The notes below the pieces were generated by a model. The model did not search any database. It had not been told where the DNA came from and saw only the letters and a list, made by a program, of their open reading frames with translations. A stretch of 8,017 bases of DNA from Burkholderiales bacterium (GTDB taxonomy: Bacteria > Pseudomonadota > Gammaproteobacteria > Burkholderiales > Burkholderiaceae). Made by a program: the position numbers and the translations under genes. The DNA lies in NCBI GenBank assembly GCA_947447845.1, contig CANFNO010000101.1:1-8017 (forward strand), in the 5' to 3' direction. This document shows, piece by piece, positions 1 to 5,896 of the stretch (positions within the stretch are counted from its first letter, which is position 1; each line of letters begins with the position of its first letter).

Positions 1-156
1 CCACAAGCCAGCGAACTGATCTCCGAGGCTGTCGTGGCCATGGAATTCAAGGCCAGCGCCGAAGACATCGCCCGCATCTGTCACGCGCACCCCAGCTTGA
101 GCGAAGCGACGAAAGAAGCAGCGCTGGCGGTGGACAAACGGACGCTGAACTTCTGA
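1..156 (+). CDS. lpdA: Dihydrolipoamide dehydrogenase (E3), C-terminal fragment
   Basis: Partial gene entering from the left edge; frame 1 is open and ends with TGA at 154-156, giving the last 51 residues. The fragment contains the stretch [20 protein letters not shown] followed by a His-rich segment ([10 protein letters not shown]) and an end in LNF. This is the typical C-terminal dimerisation-domain end of dihydrolipoamide dehydrogenase, in which the HAHP segment supplies the His-Glu pair (here His 34 or 36 of the fragment, with Glu 41) that serves the active site of the partner subunit. E3 is the flavoprotein that reoxidises the lipoyl groups of the 2-oxoglutarate and pyruvate dehydrogenase complexes in the cytoplasm. 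In Burkholderiales an lpdA gene of the 2-oxoglutarate dehydrogenase operon often precedes zapE, as here. The catalytic CxxxxC and FAD/NAD domains lie outside the window, so a related flavoprotein disulfide reductase cannot be fully excluded. Confidence 0.88.
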   Translation, partial: PQASELISEAVVAMEFKASAEDIARICHAHPSLSEATKEAALAVDKRTLNF

Positions 157-160
157 ACAT

Positions 161-236
161 GGCCCCCACGCTCCCTCACTGCGTGTTGTCGCTGCCCCCC
201 TCTGGGACGCGTATTGCCTTGGGGCGTCCCGGCGGC
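161..236. repeat. GC-rich intergenic hairpin element, Comamonadaceae type
   Basis: The lpdA-zapE gap holds a C-run (CCCCC at 163-167 and CCCCCC at 195-200) followed by a perfect 7-bp inverted repeat, GGGACGC at 204-210 and GCGTCCC at 224-230, with a 13-nt loop. The segments CACTGCGTG, TCGCTGCCCCCC, CCTTGGGGCG and CCCGGCGG resemble a GC-rich intergenic repeat that I remember recurring in Comamonadaceae genomes; that resemblance is recalled, not searched. There is only one copy in this window. It could act as a transcript end or mRNA stabiliser for the lpdA operon, but no T-tract follows the hairpin, so a classical intrinsic terminator is not supported. Confidence 0.5.
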
Positions 237-257
237 AAAACCATGTTCGCTTAGCTC

Positions 258-1361
258 GTGCCCAATAGCGTCAAAAAAACCTACGAAGCGGAGTTGTCCG
301 CCCGTGGCTACAAGGCCGATCCGGCGCAATTGCGCGCCGTGGAGGCGTTAGAGCGTTGTGCCCAGGAGTGGGCCGTCTACAAAGGCAAGCGCTCCAATCG
401 GCTGAAGAAGCTGATCAACCACCCGGAAATTCCGCGTGGCGTTTACATGTACGGCGGTGTGGGGCGTGGCAAGAGCTTTCTGATGGATTGCTTTTTCAAC
501 GCTGTGCCATTGAAGCGCAAGACGCGCCTTCACTTTCACGAGTTCATGCGCGAGGTGCACCGCGAGTTGTCTGACCTGCAGGGCACGGTTAATCCCCTGG
601 ATGAACTGGCGCGGCGCATGGCCTTGCGCTACAAACTGGTGTGCTTCGATGAGTTCCACGTGGCTGACATAACCGATGCCATGATCCTGCACAGGCTGCT
701 CTCGGCCATGTTCGAAAACGGGGTGGGGTTTGTAACTACCTCCAATTTCAAGCCGGATGATTTGTATCCCGGTGGTCTGCATCGCAACCGCATCCTGCCG
801 GCTATCGAGTTGCTCAACAGCAGCATGGAGGTGCTAAGCGTGGACAACGGCACCGATTACCGCACCCGGACGCTGGAAGCCGTCAAGCTTTACCACTGTC
901 CGCTGGGCCCCGAGGCGGATGCCGCCATGATGGAGGCTTTTGATGCCCTGGCCGAGCAGCAGGACGAAGACCCGGTGCTGCATATCGAGGCGCGCCAGAT
1001 CCGCGCCTGGCGCAAGGCCGGTGGAATTGTCTGGTTCAATTTCAAGACGCTGTGCGGTGGCCCGCGTTCACAAAACGACTACCTGGAAATCGCTTCGCGC
1101 TTTCACACCGTGTTCCTTAGTGATGTGCCACAGATGTCAGTGCGACTTGCCTCTGAAGCTCGGAGATTCACCTGGCTGGTGGACGTTCTGTACGACCGCC
1201 GTGTCAAGCTGGTGCTTTCGGCCGAAGTGCAACCTGAAGCGCTGTATACAGAAGGGCCGATGGCACACGAGTTCCCCCGCACCGTATCGCGGTTGAATGA
1301 AATGCAGTCGAAGGAATATCTGGCCTTGGAGCGCCGTATCGTGGACACCGGGTTGACATGA
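258..1361 (+). CDS. zapE: Cell division AAA+ ATPase ZapE (AFG1-like)
   Basis: A 367-residue AFG1/ZapE-family ATPase, a normal length for the family. ZapE is a cytoplasmic P-loop ATPase that in E. coli associates with the FtsZ ring and is needed for division under stress; the mitochondrial homologue is AFG1/LACE1. Visible motifs are the N-terminal DPAQLRAVEAL helix (21-31), Walker A GGVGRGKS (66-73), the HFHEFMREVH segment (92-101), Walker B LVCFDEF (127-133), sensor-1 TTSN (160-163) and the C-terminal NDYLEIASRFHTVFLSDVP region (273-291). The GTG start is the only upstream choice because an in-frame TAG sits at 252-254, and the N-terminus aligns with family members from memory. No good Shine-Dalgarno is seen. 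Its stop overlaps the ATG of the next gene by 4 bp (ATGA), which suggests translational coupling. The family call is very secure; the role in this organism is inferred from E. coli. Confidence 0.96.
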   Translation: MPNSVKKTYEAELSARGYKADPAQLRAVEALERCAQEWAVYKGKRSNRLKKLINHPEIPRGVYMYGGVGRGKSFLMDCFFNAVPLKRKTRLHFHEFMREVHRELSDLQGTVNPLDELARRMALRYKLVCFDEFHVADITDAMILHRLLSAMFENGVGFVTTSNFKPDDLYPGGLHRNRILPAIELLNSSMEVLSVDNGTDYRTRTLEAVKLYHCPLGPEADAAMMEAFDALAEQQDEDPVLHIEARQIRAWRKAGGIVWFNFKTLCGGPRSQNDYLEIASRFHTVFLSDVPQMSVRLASEARRFTWLVDVLYDRRVKLVLSAEVQPEALYTEGPMAHEFPRTVSRLNEMQSKEYLALERRIVDTGLT

Positions 1362-1969
1362 AGCGACTGATTTTCGGTCTGCTGTGGCTGTGCAGCAATC
1401 TGCCCTTATGGGCGCAGACGCAATCAATATCGCCTGCACCGGTGTCCAACGACGATTACCAACGTATCGAGTCAGTGCGCACCAGCGAACGAGCAAACTT
1501 TGATGCGCAGGAAGCAGCCTGCTACCAGCGCTTTGCAGTTAACGACTGCCTTAAGAAAGTGCAATCCAAGCGCATCGCCGTGATGGCGGAGTTGAAGCGC
1601 CAGGAAGGTCTTTTGCATGACCGTGAGCGCGCTCAGCAAGGTGCTGAAGCGTTGGAGCGCATTGAGCAAAAGGCTTTGGAGCGGCGGCAACGGTCAGAGG
1701 AAGATCAAACCGAGGACGGTGCCAACCGCGAACAGCAAAAGCTGCAGGAACAACAGGACAAGCGAGCTGAGCATGCCGCTAAAGCCGCATCTGGCCCTGT
1801 TCCGGTATCGGCGCCTGTGCCCACAGGACCTACGGTCGCCGACCAAGCTGAGGCGCGTGCAAGTTACGCGCGCAAACAGGCCGATGCAGAGAAGAAGCGC
1901 CAGGAACTCCTCAAGCGGCAAGCCGAAAAGGCCAGCGCGCCGGCCAAGCCTCTGCCAGTTCCACAATAA
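1358..1969 (+). CDS. Secreted alpha-helical/coiled-coil protein of unknown function, downstream of zapE
   Basis: A 203-residue protein of unknown function. It begins with a Sec signal peptide: basic MKR, a hydrophobic core of about residues 4-17, and likely cleavage after LWA (19). Cys12 lies inside the hydrophobic core but is preceded by Leu rather than a small residue, so it does not form a lipobox. The mature part has a short segment with two cysteines (AACYQRFAVNDCLKKV, Cys55 and Cys64), then a long Glu/Lys/Arg/Gln-rich stretch (about 70-140) typical of a coiled coil, a Pro/Ala/Val linker (145-160), a second charged helix (163-192) and a Pro-rich tail. The two cysteines could form a periplasmic disulfide. 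I remember similar proteins, with the same Cys segment, annotated as hypothetical in other Burkholderiales next to zapE. The low-complexity helices could cause spurious matches to TolA or colicin-import proteins. The start overlaps zapE by 4 bp; the stop is 3 bp from the convergent phosphatase stop. Confidence 0.85.
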   Translation: MKRLIFGLLWLCSNLPLWAQTQSISPAPVSNDDYQRIESVRTSERANFDAQEAACYQRFAVNDCLKKVQSKRIAVMAELKRQEGLLHDRERAQQGAEALERIEQKALERRQRSEEDQTEDGANREQQKLQEQQDKRAEHAAKAASGPVPVSAPVPTGPTVADQAEARASYARKQADAEKKRQELLKRQAEKASAPAKPLPVPQ

Positions 1970-1972
1970 AGG

Positions 1973-2734
1973 CTATCCCAGCGGCTCCAACTTGACCACC
2001 ACGATGGACAGGTTGTCACCGCCGCCCCGCGCCCTTGTACGGGCCTTTTCAATGAGAAATTCGGTGGCTTCCCGTGCAGACAGGGTTGCGAGTACCGAGC
2101 CGATCTCGCTTTCTTTGAAGTAGTGCCACACACCATCGCTACATACCATGAGCGAATCGCCGGCGCGCAGTTTGGGTATGAAGTGCTGATCCAGCGGTGG
2201 ATCACTTTCGGTGCCCAGGCATCCCATCAGAATGTTGGACTGCGGATGCACTGCAGCCTGCTCCTCGGTAATTTCTCCCTTGTTGACAAGGGCCTGCACA
2301 TAGGAATGGTCGATGGTTCGTTTGACGAAGGTATTGCCGTGGTAATGGTAAATACGCGAATCGCCGGTATGTGCCCAGTGGCAATCGCCTCCCGGGTTAA
2401 TGATGAATGCGGCCAGCGTGCTATGCGGCTCTTGCTCGGAAGAGATGGCGGTGAGCTTGATCACCAAGTGGGACTCTTGAACAATCTGCGTCAGAATGGC
2501 CGCGGCATCTTCCGTATTCGGGTCGTAACGGTCGAACAACTGTTTTGCCGTCATCATCACTTGGTCCGACGCCTTGCGCCCGCCGCTACGCCCCCCCATG
2601 CCATCGGCTACAACGGCCAGAATGCAGCCGTTGATGCGAGGATGTTTGAGCAGTGCCACTTGGTCCTGCTGGTATTCGCGATCACCTTTGTGAATGCCAG
2701 TCGATGCCGTAAGTCTGTAACCCGATGTAGCCAT
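1973..2734 (-). CDS. PP2C-family serine/threonine protein phosphatase
   Basis: A 253-residue single-domain PP2C (PPM/Stp-type) phosphatase. These are metal-dependent (Mn/Mg) enzymes that remove phosphate from Ser/Thr of proteins and oppose Hanks-type kinases. The hallmarks are in order: GDREYQQDQ (17-25, with Arg19 and Asp24), VVADGMGG (41-48, metal ligands Asp44/Gly45), HTGDSRIY (122-129, Asp125), CSDGVW (198-203, Asp200) and GGGDNLSIVVV (237-247, Asp240-Asn241). All expected metal ligands are present, so it should be active. There is no signal peptide or membrane segment, so it is cytoplasmic. The frame extends upstream to an ATG at 2908, but the extra 58 residues lack PP2C similarity and would overlap the YdcH-like gene; the ATG at 2734 gives the usual N-terminus. 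No clear Shine-Dalgarno precedes it. No protein kinase or FHA-domain gene is in the window, so its partner kinase is unknown. It converges on the secreted-protein gene. Confidence 0.94.
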   Translation of the reverse strand: MATSGYRLTASTGIHKGDREYQQDQVALLKHPRINGCILAVVADGMGGRSGGRKASDQVMMTAKQLFDRYDPNTEDAAAILTQIVQESHLVIKLTAISSEQEPHSTLAAFIINPGGDCHWAHTGDSRIYHYHGNTFVKRTIDHSYVQALVNKGEITEEQAAVHPQSNILMGCLGTESDPPLDQHFIPKLRAGDSLMVCSDGVWHYFKESEIGSVLATLSAREATEFLIEKARTRARGGGDNLSIVVVKLEPLG

Positions 2735-2851
2735 GTGGTGTGTGCGCGGTAAAGCGATACTTTCTATTTTTTGCCCCTGTTCTCGCCGTATTATCGAGCT
2801 TGTGCGTGGCATTTGCTCGCGCAGTCGCAGCAAACTTATTCGAATTTCCCC
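2735..2851. promoter_or_regulatory. Short divergent region between phosphatase and ydcH-like gene
   Basis: This stretch must hold the 5' control signals for the phosphatase (leftward) and, depending on its start, for the YdcH-like/helicase pair (rightward). It is locally more AT-rich than its surroundings (TTTCTATTTTTT at 2761-2772). The best -10-like hexamers are TATTAT at 2789-2794 on the plus strand and GATAAT at 2795-2790 on the minus strand, which overlap each other. Neither has a convincing -35 element at 16-18 bp, so this is a weak candidate for overlapping divergent promoters only. Confidence 0.25.
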
Positions 2852-3055
2852 TTGACCCTCAACTTGAATTCTCCGCAACGGCGTTTGATCGCCCTGCGCA
2901 TGGAACATGGAGACCTGGACGCTTTGATCGACCAGGCCTCCGAAAAGCGCCCAGTGGACGAGTTGATGATGCGGCGCTTAAAAAAACGCCGACTGGCACT
3001 GCGCGATGAGATTACCCGTGTCGAGCAGGACTTGATCCCTGACGAGCCGGCTTGA
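2852..3055 (+). CDS. YdcH-like (DUF465) small coiled-coil protein
   Basis: A small charged helical protein with the DUF465/YdcH pattern: RRLIALRMEHGDLDALID, then VDELMMRRLKKRRLALRDEI, ending in LIPDEPA. The KKRRLALRDEI helix is the most recognisable part of the family. Members are about 60-75 residues, helical hairpins of unknown function. The start is uncertain. The only ATG before the main motif (2900) would cut into the conserved LRxEHxDLD helix, so I favour an upstream non-ATG start. TTG at 2852 gives 67 residues, TTG at 2864 gives 63, and the open frame reaches back to a TTG at 2771 (94 residues). No start has a good Shine-Dalgarno. The stop TGA (3053-3055) directly abuts the helicase ATG with no gap, so the two are almost certainly co-translated. 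Function unknown; gene reality fairly sure, start low confidence. Confidence 0.75.
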   Translation: MTLNLNSPQRRLIALRMEHGDLDALIDQASEKRPVDELMMRRLKKRRLALRDEITRVEQDLIPDEPA

Positions 3056-5059
3056 ATGGGCCTTGCACAAAGCGTTACCGACAGCTTTCGTGTGGATGGC
3101 CCATTGGCTCAGACTGTGGCGGAGTACCGGCCGCGCGTTGGTCAAATGCAAATGGCCGTTGCCGTCGCAGAGGTAATGGAGGCGGGTGGCATGTTGGTGG
3201 TGGAGGCGGGCACGGGCGTGGGAAAAACCTACGCCTATCTGCTTCCCGCGCTGCTGTCAGGACTGCGTGTGCTGGTGTCCACAGCCACTAAAGCCTTGCA
3301 GGACCAGCTTTTTTCTCGGGATATTCCGCATTTGCGTCGTGTACTGGGTCTGTCAGTGCGCGTGGCCCTGCTCAAAGGGCGCAGCAGCTACCTTTGCATC
3401 AACCGGTTGGAGTTTGCGCGACAGGATTGGCGTATGGACGAACGCTCGGCGCTCCTCCATCTGGCGCGTATCGAGAACTGGTCGCATGGCACGCAGACCG
3501 GTGATCTGGCGGAAGTGGATGCATTGGATGAGAACTCGCCTCTGCTGCCGCTGGTGACCTCTACCCGGGAGAACTGCCTGGGGGCACGCTGCCCGCAAGC
3601 TTCAAGTTGTTTCGTTAACCGGGCCAGGCGCGAAGCCTTGAGCGCCGATGTGGTGGTCATCAACCACCACCTGTTTTTTGCAGATTTGAATGTGCGTGAA
3701 TCGGGTGTGGCTGAACTGCTGCCTTCGGTGCATGCCGTGGTTTTTGATGAGGCACACCAACTCAACGAAATCGGTGTGCAGTTTCTGGGGCGTCAGCTCA
3801 GCACAGGACAACTCAGCAGCCTTGCGCGGGATCTGGAGTCGGTCACGCTGACCCATGCGCGTGGCTTGGCACCCTGGGGACCACTTTCCGACAAGCTACA
3901 GCAAAGCGCCGATGCGTTGCTTGCGCGTTTTCCAGAGAGCGAGCGCCTGGAGCGCATGGACTGGAGCGCCACGGGTGCCCGTTGGCCCGGGTTATTGCAG
4001 GATGTGGTGGATGCGCTGGTCGACGCTGACTCGGCCCTCGCCCTGGTTGCGGAAATGGCGCCTGAACTGCAATTGCTACAAGTCCGATTGGCCGACTTGG
4101 TGGACCTAGTGCAATTGTTTCTGCAACCGGTGCCGGCGGACGCCGTGCGCTGGCTTGAATTGGGGCGGCAATTGCGCATGCTGCAGTCGCCACTGGATGT
4201 GTCCAAGGCAATGCAGGAACGGGTTTTGCCTCAGGGCGGCGGGGTGGGAAGCAACAAGTCCTGGGTTTTTACTTCGGCTACCTTAGGACACGATGCGCAG
4301 CTGAGTTGGATGGTTGACAGCTGCGGTTTGGCGGGCGCACGCATCCTGAAAGTTCCCAGCCCATTCAATTATGCGGAGCAGGCGGCGCTGTATGTTCCCA
4401 AGATTTTTCCTAAGCCCGGTGAGGCGCAGCACAGTTACGCGGTGGCTGAACTCGCGTTACAAGGCGCACAAGTGCTGGGTGGACGCACCTTGGTTTTGAC
4501 GACCACCTTGCGCGCCATGCGCGCGATTGGCGACGCCTTGGCGCGTTCCCTGCAAGGGCGCGACGATCTGGAAGTTCTGGTGCAAGGCAGCATCCCCAAA
4601 CGCGAGCTACTCGCCCGGTTTTTGCAAAGTGGGGGACAGTCGCGTGGTTCAGTGCTGGTGGCTTCGGCGACATTCTGGGAAGGCATCGATATGCCGGGAG
4701 ATGCCTTGCAACTGCTGGTGATCGACAAGCTGCCTTTCACCCCGCCCGATGATCCGGTACAGCAGGCGCGATCCAAAGAATTGGAGAGCCGGGGAAAGAG
4801 TCCGTTCAAGGCGCTCCATTTGCCCCAGGCTGCTGTGGTGTTGCGCCAGGGGGCAGGGCGTTTGATTCGCCGTGAGTCAGATCGCGGCGTACTGGTGGTC
4901 TGCGACGTGCGATTGAATCAAATGGGCTATGGGCGACAGTTGGTAGCTGCTTTGCCGCCTATGCGCCGACTACAGGAGTCGCAGGAATTTGTGCAAGCGT
5001 TACTGGCGCTTACCAGACCTTCCACCATGGTTCATTCTGGACCTTTGCCCCTTTGCTAA
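3056..5059 (+). CDS. yoaA: YoaA/DinG-type iron-sulfur superfamily 2 DNA helicase
   Basis: A 667-residue XPD-like SF2 helicase, 5'-3' and ATP-dependent, with a 4Fe-4S domain. Visible motifs: Q-like RPRVGQMQMA (25-34), Walker A EAGTGVGKT (50-58), motif Ia STATKALQDQLFSRDIP (75-91), four Fe-S cysteines Cys114, Cys174, Cys179 and Cys185 (the last three spaced 5 and 6, as in E. coli DinG), INHHLFFADL (202-211), DEAH box (231-234), FTSATLG (405-411), ASATFWEGIDMPG (536-548) and motif VI QGAGRLIRR (598-606). Wording such as ALLKGRSSYLC, PLVTST..NCLG and DKLPFTPPDDP matches E. coli YoaA more closely than DinG, as does the length (YoaA about 636, DinG about 716). In E. coli YoaA works with the polymerase III chi subunit HolC in repair of replication damage; that role here is inferred. 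The start directly follows the YdcH-like stop. The last 50 bp overlap the convergent bamD gene. Confidence 0.93.
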   Translation: MGLAQSVTDSFRVDGPLAQTVAEYRPRVGQMQMAVAVAEVMEAGGMLVVEAGTGVGKTYAYLLPALLSGLRVLVSTATKALQDQLFSRDIPHLRRVLGLSVRVALLKGRSSYLCINRLEFARQDWRMDERSALLHLARIENWSHGTQTGDLAEVDALDENSPLLPLVTSTRENCLGARCPQASSCFVNRARREALSADVVVINHHLFFADLNVRESGVAELLPSVHAVVFDEAHQLNEIGVQFLGRQLSTGQLSSLARDLESVTLTHARGLAPWGPLSDKLQQSADALLARFPESERLERMDWSATGARWPGLLQDVVDALVDADSALALVAEMAPELQLLQVRLADLVDLVQLFLQPVPADAVRWLELGRQLRMLQSPLDVSKAMQERVLPQGGGVGSNKSWVFTSATLGHDAQLSWMVDSCGLAGARILKVPSPFNYAEQAALYVPKIFPKPGEAQHSYAVAELALQGAQVLGGRTLVLTTTLRAMRAIGDALARSLQGRDDLEVLVQGSIPKRELLARFLQSGGQSRGSVLVASATFWEGIDMPGDALQLLVIDKLPFTPPDDPVQQARSKELESRGKSPFKALHLPQAAVVLRQGAGRLIRRESDRGVLVVCDVRLNQMGYGRQLVAALPPMRRLQESQEFVQALLALTRPSTMVHSGPLPLC

Positions 5060-5816
5060 GGAACTCCGACTGCGGGTAGCTGGTTTCCAGCACACGCTTC
5101 GCGTCATCGCGCAACTGGATCAGACCCAATGCGTCATACGACTTATAAATCAGGAACATGGCCTCTTCAAGAGCCGGCACATTGCGGTAGTCGGCGACGG
5201 CAGCCTGTGCCCGGTTCACTGATGCGAGGTAAGCGCCACGTTTGTAGTAGTAACGCGCCACATGGACTTCATACTGCGCCAGTGAACTCACGATGTAGTT
5301 CATTCGCTGTGCCGCATCCGCCGCGTAAACAGACTGAGGGAAGCGTGCCACCAACTCCTTGAATGACTCAAAAGCCTCTTTGGACGCTTTCTGGTCGCGC
5401 TCAGACAAATCCTGACGTGAAATCGCGGAGAACATTCCAAGGTCGTCATTAAAGTTAATGATGCCTTTGAGGTAGAGCGCATAGTCCAGCGCAGGGCTGG
5501 CCGGATGCAGTTTCATGAATCGGTCAAGCGTTGCAATCGCCTGGGCCGACTCTTGGGTCTTATAGTGGGCGTAGGCCTTGTCCAACTGGGCTTGTTGCGC
5601 CAGAGGGGTGCCAGCTGCGCGGGCTTCCAGCTTTTCCAGTAACGGGATTGCTTTGTCATATTGCCCGCTGCTCATGGAGTCTTTGGCATCGGCGTAGATG
5701 GCGTTCGGACTCATGCCGGCCGTCTTGTCAGCATTGGCCGTAGCGCACCCCGTCAGGCCGATTGCCGTGGCCAAGAGTGCAATGGCATAAACAGCCGATA
5801 ATTTGACTCGCAACAT
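5010..5816 (-). CDS. bamD: Outer membrane protein assembly lipoprotein BamD (ComL)
   Basis: A 268-residue lipoprotein of the BAM complex, which folds and inserts beta-barrel proteins into the outer membrane; BamD is an essential TPR scaffold contacting BamA. The N-terminus is a lipoprotein signal peptide (MLRVKL, then a hydrophobic core) ending in the lipobox LTGC with lipidated Cys24; the +2 residue is Ala, compatible with outer-membrane sorting. The rest is helical TPR repeats from about residue 38. Family-typical segments are SGQYDKAIPLLEKL (50-63), ALYLKGIINFNDDLG (113-127), RYYYKRGAYLASVNRA (188-203) and a Trp-rich end PWWKVW. The ATG at 5816 has an AAGAAAG Shine-Dalgarno-like run 9 nt upstream (5832-5826) and a TATAAT hexamer further up. 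It is divergent from rluD, the usual arrangement in proteobacteria, and its 3' end overlaps the helicase by 50 bp tail to tail. Confidence 0.96.
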   Translation of the reverse strand: MLRVKLSAVYAIALLATAIGLTGCATANADKTAGMSPNAIYADAKDSMSSGQYDKAIPLLEKLEARAAGTPLAQQAQLDKAYAHYKTQESAQAIATLDRFMKLHPASPALDYALYLKGIINFNDDLGMFSAISRQDLSERDQKASKEAFESFKELVARFPQSVYAADAAQRMNYIVSSLAQYEVHVARYYYKRGAYLASVNRAQAAVADYRNVPALEEAMFLIYKSYDALGLIQLRDDAKRVLETSYPQSEFLSKGAKVQNEPWWKVW

Positions 5817-5848
5817 TGTGGGAAACTTTCTTGAAACAGACCGTCGGG

Positions 5849-5854
5849 ATTATA
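5849..5854 (-). promoter_or_regulatory. Perfect -10 box (TATAAT) of the bamD promoter
   Basis: On the minus strand the hexamer TATAAT lies 32 nt upstream of the bamD ATG, which would place the transcript start near 5842 and give a short leader carrying the AAGAAAG ribosome-binding run. No good TTGACA-like -35 is seen at 16-18 bp (AGAAGT at 17). The perfect -10 and the position make it a plausible promoter; the weak -35 keeps confidence moderate. It lies within the longest possible reading of rluD, which argues for a downstream rluD start. Confidence 0.5.
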
Positions 5855-5884
5855 TCGGCCACCCCCTTGGGACTTCTTGTCGAT

Positions 5885-5896
5885 GAAGGCGAGGAG
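5885..5896 (+). promoter_or_regulatory. Ribosome-binding site that favours a TTG start for rluD
   Basis: The purine-rich run GAAGGCGAGGAG precedes the TTG at 5897. The AAGG core ends 7 nt before that TTG, a normal spacing, whereas GAGGAG is 12 nt from the next candidate (GTG 5909). No other candidate start of rluD has a comparable Shine-Dalgarno sequence. Confidence 0.45.

Noticed and set aside
1389..1396. Lipoprotein reading of the secreted protein (Cys12 in the signal region)
   Set aside because: The residue before Cys12 is Leu in an LWLC context, which does not satisfy the lipobox; cleavage after LWA at residue 19 fits better.
1970..1972. Bidirectional terminator between the secreted-protein gene and the phosphatase
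   Set aside because: Only 3 bp separate the two stop codons and no clear hairpin with a T-run was found around them.
2123..2752. 209-codon open frame on the plus strand, opposite the phosphatase
   Set aside because: It lies entirely antisense to a PP2C gene with all its motifs; the translation has no recognisable domain and looks like a shadow of a GC-rich gene.
2735..2908. 58-residue N-terminal extension of the phosphatase (start at 2908)
   Set aside because: The extension lacks PP2C similarity and would overlap the YdcH-like gene; the ATG at 2734 fits the family N-terminus.
5803..5832. Plus-strand promoter for rluD starting with TTGACT at 5803-5808
   Set aside because: The -35-like box is good, but no acceptable -10 sequence lies 16-18 bp downstream (CTTTCT or TTTCTT).
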